This document shows, piece by piece, positions 34,863-44,960 of a stretch of DNA of 64,000 bases; the stretch's first letter is position 1, and each line of letters begins with the position of its first letter. Origin of the DNA: Fasciola hepatica. Taxonomy: Eukaryota; Platyhelminthes; Trematoda; Plagiorchiida; Fasciolidae. The stretch covers positions 5,406,501 to 5,470,500 of the forward strand of contig CANUEZ040000113.1 in NCBI GenBank assembly GCA_948099385.1, given 5' to 3'. The notes beneath the pieces were generated by a model. The model made no database searches, was not told the origin of the DNA, and was given only the letters and a program-made list of their open reading frames with translations. A program made the translations under genes and the position numbers.

Positions 34863-35402
34863 GTATAGAAAATGAAAGTAATATCCAAACTAACTGATGG
34901 CGTGGATCTGCATATTGTCTGCATCTCGTACGTCATACAAATCGTCAGTTCCACCTCCGTCTTCAGCATTGGAATATACGGCAAGAATCCAAACATCTAC
35001 TAGCATTGATCCGGTTTAAGAATGCTTGTCGCTGGTCGTATACATTGACAATCACCTTCACCAATCCTACGTATCTCTAGGTCTGCCTCACAGTTGACAA
35101 CGTTGTCGGACTGAACCGATCGATGTTCGTTGTTGTGTTTAAGAGCCAAGTCTAAATAAAACACATATAAGGAAGGTTTCTGTGCCGTTCTAAGATCTGA
35201 TTTCGGTTTAATCAGTTTGCACTGCTGTTTTCTATTTTCGTTCATCGATTTTTTGCACGAACGGACTGATGTGCGGTATCGGATTGTAGTAAGCAGTGGT
35301 ACTGTTTTTACTCATCGGTTTTCGGTACATTCAGTTGTTCTCTACTCAGGATTGCAACGCATGGTACGATATTTTTTGTGCAGATACGTCCTTTTCGGTG
35401 TG

Positions 35403-35406
<4 letters not shown>

Positions 35407-35435
<29 letters not shown>
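35407..35435. repeat. (GT)n microsatellite
   Basis: About 29 bases of TG repeat. Frames running through it (rich in Cys/Val or Thr/His) are artefacts. Confidence 0.95.
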
Positions 35436-35709
35436 CTGATGTTCGCTTTTGTTCTTTTACCGATGGCATCAACTGTAGCTGTTGTCTTTCGATACGGTGG
35501 GAGCACAACGCATTGATACATGTGATGAGCATAATTATTCGGGTCAGTCGGGCACGATATCATCTGGGGCGTATAGCACGCAATGGAAACCACCAAAAGA
35601 TAAATCGAATGTGAATCTGTGCTAGTCAACAGTCCCGATTGGGTGACTCTCCGTTGGTTACTGAATCAAGCGGTTCACCCGATTGGCTGCCTCCATTTGT
35701 CTGCATGAG

Positions 35710-35993
35710 ACATTGAGGCTTCTCCGTCGGTCACGAAAGACGGCTATAAAATCTCTTTCGCTCGAGATGTCAGTGAATAGCATTGAATCAGATTCAGGAA
35801 ATGGCCGATTGTGGTCCCCATCGATCGCCGACGAAGTTGACGCGATTCCAACGAGTATCAAACATCTTTCAGCAGAAAAGTATTCACAGAATCTTCGAAA
35901 CAAAATTTACCAGTTGATTAGTTTCCAGTGTACTTGCTCCTGTTATTCGGGATTTTGTGACGCTTTAAGGATCTGTCGTCTACCACATTTTTG
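35710..35993 (+). CDS. Candidate exon, unplaced
   Basis: Coding-like frame after a CATGAG acceptor. It encodes RRSRKTAIKSLSLEMSVNS, ESDSGNGRLWSPSIADEVD and HLSAEKYSQNLRNKIYQ. Composition is Ser/acidic and non-repetitive, unlike chance frames nearby. The possible donor GTGAGG at 35994 leaves phase 2, which does not join the phase-0 start of the next CCSER-like exon at 42276, though the entry phase 0 does fit exon D. It could be an alternative exon with a different donor, part of another gene, or a decayed gene piece. No family is recognised. Confidence 0.35.
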
Positions 35994-36195
35994 GTGAGGT
36001 CGTATTTCTTCGTACGCTCGGTCGTGCGTATCACCTTCTTATCGAATCTATTGTCTTCTGTCCTCTCACCTGAGCAGGGAATGGAGTCCCAGAATTTTAC
36101 TTCAGTGAAGTCATAAGTAATAGGACATTATAACCACCTGCGGTTTCGCTAAACTACTATAATCATGGAATAAATAAATTCATAGGATATTACGA

Positions 36196-36571
36196 TGTCT
36201 GTGTGTTAACGTGTGGTTGGATAGTCATCAAAATTGGTGTTGCGTATTTAGGAAAGATAGAAGAGGAAATGTTGTTGCTCCTTAGTTCGAAAAACGACCA
36301 GTGAAACAATGAACATGCGTTTCAGGGATCATCCATTTCCGGTTTCAACCAAAGGGTCAGCATTTGGGTCACATTGAGTTCCAGGGTCGGTCCCGGATCG
36401 CGACCAGGGCAGTTTGAGAGCTTTACTGAAACGTTTTTGAGAACAAGGCGATGGGTTGAGTAGTCTGATGGCTACAGCCTTGGTTGCTGCTAGATGTTGT
36501 TTTTAAGCGACTTTCGGCGCGTTCGTGGGGACTTTGTAAACTATTTTGAAACCATCGTTGTTTATGTAATG
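36196..36571 (-). repeat. PLE-3 left inverted arm
   Basis: The reverse complement of 36949-37324. Shared marks include CCGGACATTACATAAACAAC at the inner end and TGATGACTATCCAA near the outer end. Confidence 0.92.
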
Positions 36572-36599
36572 TCCGGTTATGTACATACCGTTCTGGATT

Positions 36600-36925
36600 G
36601 ACTGGCAGATTGGTTCTTGGTTTCGTCCCATTCAGCGCGCCCTATAGTTTGGCAAGTTTTTTACTGCTTGGAGAAGGCAATCGCTTGCGCCTTTCCCACT
36701 GCCACAATACGTGCCCACTTCACCAGTCGACCAGTGATCTCGGCGAACCTAAAAGACAAGTTACTTGTCCTCACCTCATCCATGCCATCCTATTCTTTTG
36801 TTCGCTCATGTTCGGCAGGCTATATAGATAGAACGACACGTAACTATCATAAAGCATCAAAAAGCATAAACCAGCTTGGCTGACGACGGAAAAAAGAAAA
36901 TCCATTACCAGTGCAATTGTGGCGC
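36600..36925 (+). pseudogene. PLE-3 GIY-YIG endonuclease region, fragment
   Basis: The frame at 36617-36883 contains AFPTATIRAHFTSRPVISANLKDKL, resembling the linker before the PLE endonuclease, and then SCSAGYIDRTTRN, the GIY-YIG-like signature (usual CSCG--YIGRT), with Gly changed to Asp after YI. A frameshift follows and the C-terminal tail (VAIRLLNPSPCSQKRF) lies in the right arm. The reverse transcriptase is absent because of 5' truncation. Confidence 0.8.
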
Positions 36926-36948
36926 GTCTTGAAGACACCGGACATTAC

Positions 36949-37324
36949 ATAAACAACGGTGGTTTCAAAATAGTTTACAAAGTCCCCTCGAACGCGCCGA
37001 AAGTCGCTTAAAAACAACATCTAGCAGCAACCAAGGCTGTAGCCATCAGACTACTCAACCCATCGCCTTGTTCTCAAAAACGTTTCAGTAAAGCTCTCAA
37101 ACTGCCCTGGTCGCGATCCGGGACCGACCCTGGAACTCAATGTGACCCAAATGCTGACCCTTTGGTTGAAACCGGAAATGAATAATCCCTGAAACTCATG
37201 TTCATTGTTTCACTGGTCGTTTTTCGAACTAAGGAGCAACAACATTTCCTCTTCTATCTTTCCTAAATACGCAACACCAATTTTGATGACTATCCAATCA
37301 CATTTTAACACGCCGACACTGTTC
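36949..37324 (+). repeat. PLE-3 right arm (sense 3' end)
   Basis: Encodes the end of the PLE C-terminal tail and then non-coding sequence. It pairs with the left arm over about 370 bases. Confidence 0.92.
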
Positions 37325-38211
37325 ATAATTTATGCATTTCTAACCTATGAATGTAATTGTATTAGCCACGAGAAAGATGTTACCGAAAACGAAATCGTTC
37401 GTCATTCGTGTCCTCCATATATAATGAAATGGGAGTATTCGAGGAATATGACATAGTGTTGTCCGCTTGATCATGATTATCTGCCCAGGACCGAATTTGG
37501 TGCTATTAAATTTAGAAAGAAATATTGCGCGCGTGTGGGCAGTTTTGCAACCGCATAGGCAAATCCCGTTTCCCCACTGTCAAGTCGAAGGTGTAAAGTA
37601 AATAGATGACAAATATCTCGTTCGTTGCGAATAAAGGTGATGTTCGGTGCAGCAAAAAAGACGCATGGTTATCCCAATCTAGGAAATTATCCACAGCAAT
37701 AAAATAAATGGTTTTTCGTTTGTTGCCAATTATTTTTCCGTGCTTTGAAGTGATTGGAAGTTTCGTTTGCCACGTATGCTATGACATTGACTGTCAATCC
37801 TCATGAACTTTGTTTGCAAGGTTTTGAATCGTTTCTTCGAAGATGAATCGGAAGTGCTGGGTATGTATCCTGATTCGTGGAATGTTCACCGAATTTGTCA
37901 CGGGGTTATTCGTCGGCTGAAGGCAGATCACGCACCAGTTATTCCTGGATCATTAAGAAAATAGTAAAATCTGATATTTTTATCACATGCACCGACTGCT
38001 TACTATCAATATGGGCGTTCGCACATGCAGCCTTGTTGTTCGTTGATTAGCAGTGACCTTGACGCGATAAACTAACGGAAGTCACAGCTGTGTTTCATTT
38101 GTGGACTCTTCAATGAAGAGTATCCATTCACACCCCTGACGCTTCTAGTTGAATCCTAGTGATGATATAAGAACGGAGTGTACAAATATAAAGATGAATG
38201 AGCGGAGGAGT

Positions 38212-38271
38212 ACCGGGTACGCATACCTGGTGAGCGGCAACAACCGCGAAACCGGTCGTTCTCTCCCGGGG
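38212..38271 (+). ncRNA. Hammerhead-ribozyme-like motif, copy 2 (best stem II)
   Basis: Elements in order: ACCGGG (38212-38217, outer stem I), CTGGTGA (38227-38233; core CTGATGA with one A-to-G change), a perfect stem II GCGG-CAACAA-CCGC (38234-38247), GAAA (38248-38251), the self-complementary ACCGGT with C for the cleavage triplet (38251-38257), and CCCGG (38265-38269) closing outer stem I. This is the layout of a type I hammerhead with a minimal stem III, the form reported for Penelope-like elements. The changed core base predicts an inactive copy. Confidence 0.65.
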
Positions 38272-38307
38272 ACATTTTGTCCATCCATTCACATGCTACT
38301 TACTATC

Positions 38308-38308
<1 letters not shown>

Positions 38309-38358
<50 letters not shown>
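38309..38358. repeat. (AT)n microsatellite
   Basis: About 50 bases of TA repeat, beginning shortly after the hammerhead-bearing repeat. Confidence 0.97.
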
Positions 38359-38359
<1 letters not shown>

Positions 38360-38360
<1 letters not shown>

Positions 38361-39414
38361 GTAGTCAATCATGTAACGTGGACACAACTTACCATTGGTT
38401 CCATCTTTCTTCTTATGAATCGGCAACAATGTTCATCCACCTCAATGGTCAAATCCTGTGTCAGACAAATGCCTGTTTAGCATTGATCTTAACGAAACTA
38501 AAGCGTTGCCAACTACCGACAGATTATGTTTACTAAACTAATCGGAGTCCCCAATCGGTTCTTGGTACATTTGTGCAACAGATCGTCTTCCCAGTTGCCT
38601 AAGTTAGACGGTTACTTCATGATCTCCACGATTTTTAAAGATGAATTGGAATCACGCTAGATAATTGATTTCCTCACGAAGCGCTCATGTTTATATTCGT
38701 CATATCAGCTTGTCAGAATACTTGTCCATTCGATTTCCAGGTGATAATAATTGTATTTCTACTTCATTCTCTTCGCTTTCGTCCATTTCTCCTACCGATA
38801 TCAGGATCAGTGGCATTTGCCCATATTCCATGAACAGCTAAGTCTGACCGAACCAACTTCCGTAAGTCATTTGGCGCGCGATGGCTGGTTGGTATATCTT
38901 TTTTCAACGGTGTGTTGAGTAAGTATGATATTCACCATGAATCGCTCGCTTTAACCTGAATCATAATTATCAATCGGCGCCATGATTCATCGCCTATATT
39001 GACCCCTATAATTGACAACTCGATATATTTCGATGAATGGGAATGTACCCAAAGAAGAAAACGAACCCAGACTGTGTTTTTTGGTTACCCACGGTAACCG
39101 AAACGATGTCGAGTCGCAACACCTAGAAATAACGCTGTTATTAATGCCTGCTCACAGCGTGGAACTTTAGGATGCAAAAAGTGCAAGTGGATTTTCCATT
39201 GATGACTTGTCTTTTACCTTCGAAGGAGAACTGGTTGATAAATGAATAAAACGCGGTTTTTCACGGTCGGTCTATCATCACTGCTATGCTATCTTCGACA
39301 ACCGGGTTGTATATACGGACAAACATCTTAGTTGTTATTTTGTTGAAGCTAGGTTCGTTATTAGTACTACTCATGCTCTTGTCGATGAGAGATTCAGGAC
39401 GTCCATACTCGAGG
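38360..39414. other. No gene recognised upstream of RTE copy 2
   Basis: Part of this may be decayed 5' RTE sequence, but I see no motif until 39415. GGTAACCGAAACG(ATG)TCGA at 39092 resembles the minus strand near 24784-24803, perhaps a tiny shared repeat. Confidence 0.35.
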
Positions 39415-39790
39415 TGATTTTATTGCACAAGTTTGCAAACCTAGTGCGTCAGCAGCTTGTTTAGGTGGGTGTTGTGCCTTATCCGCTCAGCGCACAGATA
39501 ACAGGGATAGGCTTCTGCAATTTTGTGCAGACAATCGGTTATTCCTGTTCAGTACAGATTTCCGACACAGCTCGCGTCGAACGGCGACATGGCGCTCTAA
39601 TGCTACAGGTACTCTAAGCCAGATTGATCATATCGCAGTAAGATACCGGTGGCACAGTTCTGTTCGGAACTGGTCCACGTACAAAGAGTCGTGCCGTGTA
39701 TTAGTTTTAATGCGATTTTCACTCCAGCTCCATGGTCATCAACGCAAACCACAAACCCGGTCAGCCGTATAATGTTTGTGTGATCCATAA
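39415..39790 (+). pseudogene. RTE copy 2 AP-endonuclease fragment (broken)
   Basis: Recognisable pieces are GDFIAQV (usual GDLNAQV), LGG-CALSAQRTDNRDRLLQFC, FSTDFRHSSRRTATWRS and SQIDHIAVRYRW near 39610-39640. These are the conserved order of the C-terminal half of RTE endonucleases. The N-terminal half is not recognised and stops follow. Confidence 0.75.
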
Positions 39791-40339
39791 GCTCGCATCA
39801 GTTATAAACAAAAATTAGCGCGTGAGCCAGGGTCTATGACGAACAGTAATGTAGATGAGCATTGGGTCCATATCAAACAGGCGATGCATGTGGCAGCAGG
39901 TTTTGCTTGCGGTCCTGGATCCGATATCCATCAAAGACACTAGGTTTCTCAACAGTCGGTCAGTCTAATGGAGCAAAAACGTCAGCTCTCGAACTGTAAG
40001 AAGATGAAAAAGATGCGGCGAAATCTACGGCAGCAAGTTAAGAAAAGCCTTAAGAATGATCGAGAAAATCCGTGAATCAAGATAGCCGAAGAAATGGAAG
40101 TGGCAGCTGCCTCAGGTAACAGTCAAAGATTGTTCAAACCTATTCGCGACACCGATGGACGGTGAACCCCGGTCAGTGAGATGATATGCGACAGAGATGG
40201 AAAGCCTATTCATAGTAAAGAGCAAAGGCTGGACCGTTTTGTGGAATAGTTTAAGAAGCAGTTTAGCTAGCCGTACGTTAATATAGATACTCCTGTGTCA
40301 ACAACTGCGAATCTTTGAGGAGTATCACTAGAACCCTCA

Positions 40340-41870
40340 TCGGAAGTGGAAGTAGAGTCATGCATTCGAATATTAAAGTCGAGGGAAGCTGCCGGTCCCG
40401 ACGGATTCCCTCCAGTTCTTTTCAACGTGGATGGTGGTGGTGGTGCGTTGATAAAATCCGTTACCACTTTGCTGCGCGACGTTTGGAAACAGGAACGTAT
40501 TTCGTTCTTATGGGGTGAATCACTGGTTTTACCCATCTTCAAGAAGGGATTACTCAAAGACCGTAGTAATCATCGTGGAATCAGCCTAATTCCAATAGTC
40601 ATCAAGGTATTAGTCTCGATTTTGCTGCGCCGTCTGACACCGACTCGCGAGAGGAACGCCGTGAACAACAGGCGGGATTCCGCCCAGATCGAGGATGCGT
40701 CGGCCAGATTTTTAGTCTTTTCCAATTACTTGAAACGCGTCACACACACACACACACACACCATCGACCAACAATAATGGCTTTCCTTGACTTGAGAACG
40801 TCTTCGATTTATTTGGCCGAGCAACGCTGTTCAGTCCTCTTCACTGGAAGTTCGTAAATCTACTGAAATCATTGTACTTTCATACCTCTGGCCGCGCAAG
40901 GGTTAACAGTGAACTATCCAACCCCTTAGAAACTGCCAGCGGTGTTCGACAGGGATGTCCCATTTCTGCATTCCTGTTCAACTTCATCATGGACAAGATA
41001 ATGGAGAATACCTTGAGAAATCTTCGGGATGTGGGCGTCGTACTAGGAAGTAGTGAAAAAGTGTGTGACCCATATTACACGGACGATCTTGTTTGCTTGT
41101 TTGAATGCGCGGAAGATGCGGAACGTTCACTAGGTAGACTTGTGAGAGCTGTAGCTCCATTCGGGATGTGCTTTGCACCTTCAAAGTGTGAAGTGATGTT
41201 GCAAGAGTAGACGTCAACGATTCCGAGCTTGGTGCTCTATGAGGAGATGCTGGCAGTTGTCGATCGCTCCATTTACCTCGGCAGCAGCTTGACGACGGAT
41301 AGAAGCACGGTAGTAGAGATGAACACTCGTATATCCAAAGCTCGAGTGGCGTGCGCAGGACTGAAGCACTTGTGGTGGCGACCCGATATTTCGTTGAAGT
41401 TGAAAGGTCGTGTTTACTGTGCTACGGTGGATTCAGTTTTGTTGTATGGCTGCGAGACTTGGGATCTGCGTGTGGAAGATATTCGTCGTCTTAAGGTTTT
41501 GGCCATTAGTGTTTGCATAGTATTGCTAAGATTGAATAGAATGATCGAGTAAGCAATACTGTGGTCAGAAATGGAGTATTGGGTACTAGTTCAGAGAAAT
41601 GTTCTCTCACAGTGTATTCAGCTCAGTAGACTTCGTTGGTTGGGGCACGTGTTACGTTTGGCAAACACATGTCTACCGTACCATGCCCTGTTTTCCGTTC
41701 CTCTTCCGGAGTGGAAGAAACCACGTGGAGGTCATCAGGTGGCATGGCAACGAGGAATAAAGGAATGTACAGCGAACTTAGGAAAAGTAGGTGTCTTGCA
41801 TCTTTGTGATCGGGGTCCAAAAGATCTCTCAACCAGTTAGCTGGGGACACTGAAGGATATGGCTGCGAAC
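40340..41870 (+). pseudogene. RTE copy 2 reverse transcriptase (broken)
   Basis: The fingers region has REAAGPDGFPPVLF and later SNHRGISLI. After the CA repeat and a frameshift, the palm (40872-41210) has SGVRQGCPISAFLFN and the active site YTDD at 41076-41087 (usual YADD). The TAG at 41208-41210 replaces the usual Trp, exactly as in copy 1. The frame resumes at 41229-41552 (YLGSSL, RVEDIRRLKVL) and 41571-41840 (SRLRWLGHVLRLA, a usual RTE C-terminal motif). Several stops and shifts make it inactive. Confidence 0.85.
40741..40761. repeat. (CA)n run inside RTE copy 2
   Basis: Copy 1 has only CACACTCACCG at the matching place (1215-1232), so the run expanded in copy 2 after divergence. Confidence 0.9.
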
Positions 41871-42275
41871 CGTGAACAGTATCGATCGTGTTGTCACTTT
41901 CTGTTGAATCAGAATGATTGGTCGATGTGTGTTTGTACAGTTAAACTGTGTATTCCGTGTGTTGGCTACCAGGGCATTCTTTCCTTTCCCCACCCTTGTA
42001 GGTGCACTCCCTGATCCCTTTTTACATTCATTTTTTCTGTTTCTACGTGCAAGATGGTGAGAAGGGCAGTGGTCAGTGGGGCTCGCTCTGGTTTTTAACG
42101 CTGTACGATGATGATGATGATTCTCAAGAGGAATTTGCCTAATCCGTATCTGTTCGATAAACATTGAACATTAAGATTACTGGTTCCATCTTGTGGGGCG
42201 AAACTTTGACTGATTGATCTATCTTTGTGTTCGTTATGTCCGATCAAAATCATTCCGTACCTGGGGCGTTCATAG

Positions 42276-42539
42276 CGGACTCGATCTCGTAAGCCATTGC
42301 CTCGGGAGTGGACCACAAACCCGGGTGATTTCGGTCAAAGCGAAGAATCCGTGAACGTCACTCCGGTCGGTCGTTCCCGCACTTGTTCAGATTCCGGTGT
42401 GGCGCCGGCTCCTTACAGTTCCAGTCTGACTAGTTCAGATGGGCCGCCCGCGACCGGGGACCGCTACTCCGATTTGTCCCCCACAGATGAATCTCTGGCT
42501 CTGTCTGCTGATCCGACCGCGATGACCAAACTTTTAGTG
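42276..42539 (+). CDS. CCSER: CCSER-like gene, exon E (Ser/Pro linker)
   Basis: The frame opens right after CATAG (in-frame TAG at the acceptor) and runs 88 codons in phase 0 to the donor GTACGT at 42540. The acceptor tract is weak, and an alternative AG at 42292-42293 keeps the same frame. The product is Ser/Pro/Asp-rich (SRTCSDSGVAPAPYSSSL, DRYSDLSPTDES) and ends DPTAMTKLLV. In vertebrate CCSER2 an equivalent Ser/Pro/Glu linker follows the LLKLKRLL helix and precedes a coiled coil beginning with NE-like residues. The same order appears here, with the coil in exon F. The RTE copy 2 tail ends 155 bases upstream. Confidence 0.75.
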
Positions 42540-42904
42540 GTACGTTGATCTCCTGAATACATTTGTGTGGGGATTTGAAACACTACTTCTGTTCGGTGAT
42601 GATATCAAGTTAGAGCTGCAGAGTTTCGGCCTGGCATAATCTATGTCACCAGAGAAAACAATATTTAATCAGCACTGGTCTCCTTGGATAAACTTCCTTT
42701 GGATGCATTGTTCATAAAGGAGAAGTCGGAATCGGGATTTTGGTAAAGATGATCAGTTTACAACTTGATAAAATGTAAAACCGGTAAATCTGCTATTGTG
42801 GAATATATTTCATTTACTGGGTTCAGTTCCGTGTCGTCTGCCCACTACATGTTTACAGGCTGGAGAACGTAGCTATCTGTCTGTTGGTTTTCATTAAATT
42901 CTTG

Positions 42905-43000
42905 TACAAGACTGCAGTGGAAGGAGTGTATACCTCATGGGTTTGAAAGGTCACAGCACTATGAGGGATAGCCAGCAGTCGTGCACATCAGACATTGGAA
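42905..43000 (-). mobile_element. SINE 3' part, minus strand
   Basis: ACTGCAGTGGAAGGAGTGTATACC and AGGTCACAGCACTATGAGG correspond to the complement of the SINE tail. The head is missing or decayed. Confidence 0.6.
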
Positions 43001-44254
43001 TGACAATCAGATTGTCATCATTGTCTCCGATTCGATTTCTCCTACCGCCAGTTACTTTTCCCCATTTGGCAGTCTCTGATTTGTCGCAATTTTCTTCGTG
43101 AAATGTCGTACCATATCAGGATAACAAGTAAAAGGGAAGTAAAGCTCTTTATTATTAATTATATTACTATTATTGTTATTATTATTAATACAAAGTTTCC
43201 AAAATTTTGGCCCTGATAATAATAATGAACCTGCAGGCAACCGATTACTGTCTATTCCCAAGATAGGATTCCTCGGTGCGTATTATTTGCTCAGGCGGTT
43301 CATGGTTGGAAGGCGAATAACGTTAGCCAGCCCATGAAGCGGAAGAGAGATGCGAAAAACCTAACCGGTTGACTCGACCATGTAGGGCCTCCTGAGTGGG
43401 GCCCAAGAGATTCCCCACTCAGTGGTCAAGTACATTAGAGGATACGACTAGGTTTCGCGATCAGTGGCGCTCATGTATTCACAAACATGCTTTATCCACT
43501 TTACGGTACCAAGTGTAGTTCTCTCCCTAGTCTTTTTATACTTTTCTTTTATTTCTGACTGAGTTTATCGGCGTCAGATAGCAGCAAAAACCGCCGAACT
43601 TATAGTTGATGGTTGTCTGAAGTGAACTGAAGCACCGATGGCGCCGGAGTTCCTATCCCGTAGGCTAAATTTTATACGGGCTTATACTACTGAAAATTTA
43701 CACGGTAGAAAAATTGGTAATTTTAAAATAGGCCGCGTATACGTGTCGGTTTGGTGGATGTGGTTAGAGTCGTCACTGTCCCGCTTGGTATTCCCTTTTC
43801 CCTGTGCTGCTTACGTCACATGAATACAGCAACCGTTCAACTAATTCAGTTATAGCAATCTCGACAACGTCATACCTTCCGACCAGCCTCCTAGGGGCTT
43901 ATTTTACCACTGATGTGGGTTATTATTTGACCTGGCCCCAACGTGTGTTTTAACGGTGCGGCTGAGAGATGGGCCTTCTTTGATCTGCTAGTGCATGCAT
44001 ATACACCAACTCAGGTTCTGATGCGTTCCGATTCATGTCATGTGACTCGTGCAAACGCATATTGTCTCCAGCTATCCAAATTGGTTTTGCTGATTTATTA
44101 TGTTGCTCCTGTGAACCAACCGATAGTGCACGGTGTACGGAAGTGATCGTTTGTGCTCACGAAAGAGCAGTCAATCATAGTAGCAGAATCTGTCAGTTGT
44201 TTGCGTTACACACTGTTGTACTACTCGGTCGCCCAGTCTAGAGTAGGCATTTTT

Positions 44255-44390
44255 GTTCGCAGATGCACCTCTAGCCTTTTTGCAGCCAGGCGCGTCCTGT
44301 AAGGCGGCATGGTTGATCCATATGAGCCGGCGGCCGACTGTATGGTTCGTTCGCCCCCTCTGGAAACCATTGGGAGCCGGTGACTGAATG
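44255..44390 (+). repeat. Dispersed repeat B, copy 1
   Basis: Aligns by eye with 47955-48085: CTCTA-CCTTT-GCA, GTAAGGC/GCAAGGC, TGTTGATCCAT-like and TCGTTCGCC blocks appear in the same order and spacing. The family is unknown. Confidence 0.45.
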
Positions 44391-44839
44391 CTCAGTTCTT
44401 TCGCTCTTCCGATGAGGTTAGACATCCTTGGTTCCCAGTATACCTCTCCACCACAGATGCCAGTGAGTATAGTGTTGCACGCTTCATACGCCACTCATGT
44501 TTGTTTGGAATCAGGGTTTAGCCATCTCCCCTAGACTGACAATTAGTCAGACAACCCGGTGGAGAGCGCAGGGCATTCGCTTTCGTCCTCTCCCTTCAGT
44601 GAGAACACCTCCGCCATGAGAAAGCAGTGAGTGAGGCTTCCTCAACAGAGGCTGTGACAGACGCATGGTCATTTGGAAGCATTTTGAGAAGCGTTTAGGA
44701 TGAGTAGCCATCTCGGAGCCTGAGGCACTCAGCCCCGACCATACTGAGGCATTTAGAGGTTAGAAGTTAGCATCAGCATTGACTTCGGTTGGCGTTTCCC
44801 GCCTCCCTGGTTGGGGCCCAAGTGATGGGGATCGTCGTC

Positions 44840-44960
44840 GGTTAGCGACGTTTAAGGACATAGCCGAGAATAGAAATCAGTGGCACGAACGCTATGCGGT
44901 CTGTTTGTCGAACACTGGTGCTCCGTAATCACAAGAATGCCCCTGCGACATACAAAATGA
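44840..44960 (+). mobile_element. Possible LINE C-terminal remnant
   Basis: One frame reads FKDIAENRNQWHERY, similar in kind to the KDMAANREQY C-terminal stretch of the RTE copies. It is short and stands alone, so the call is weak. Confidence 0.3.

Larger units (their letters stand above)
31713..35709. other. Start of long intron after exon D
   Basis: Holds a GT repeat (32316-32349), a SINE (32588-32832), a SINE tail (34800-34862) and another GT repeat (35407-35435). A frame at 33383-33643 ending at GTAAAA, and a good acceptor at 34622 followed by a short open frame, are in phases that do not join the gene, so they are not called. Confidence 0.45.
36196..37324 (+). mobile_element. PLE-3: 5'-truncated Penelope-like element with near-identical inverted arms
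   Basis: Arms of about 370 bases (36196-36571 and 36949-37324) are inverted copies with only a few percent difference by eye. Between them lies a short PLE C-terminal segment with a GIY-YIG-like motif. The right arm continues the PLE reading direction, so it is the sense 3' end and the left arm is its inverted copy. The high arm identity implies a far younger event than PLE-1. It lies in the intron between exons D and E. Confidence 0.85.
39415..42121 (+). mobile_element. RTE-type LINE, copy 2, longer but decayed
   Basis: A non-LTR element in the intron between exons D and E, in the gene's orientation. It carries an endonuclease fragment (39415-39790), RT fingers and palm (40340-41210), a connection and C-terminal region (41229-41870) and a 3' UTR ending in a GAT tail at 42121. 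A CA repeat (40741-40761) interrupts the RT. The 3' part from 41027 is nearly identical to copy 1 (1507-2604). The 5' boundary and any target-site duplication were not found. The end lies only about 155 bases before exon E. Confidence 0.88.

Noticed and set aside
36460..36520. CTGATGG inside the PLE-3 arm as a hammerhead core
   Set aside because: No stem II and no GAAA at the right spacing; the complementary strand here encodes the PLE C-terminal tail.
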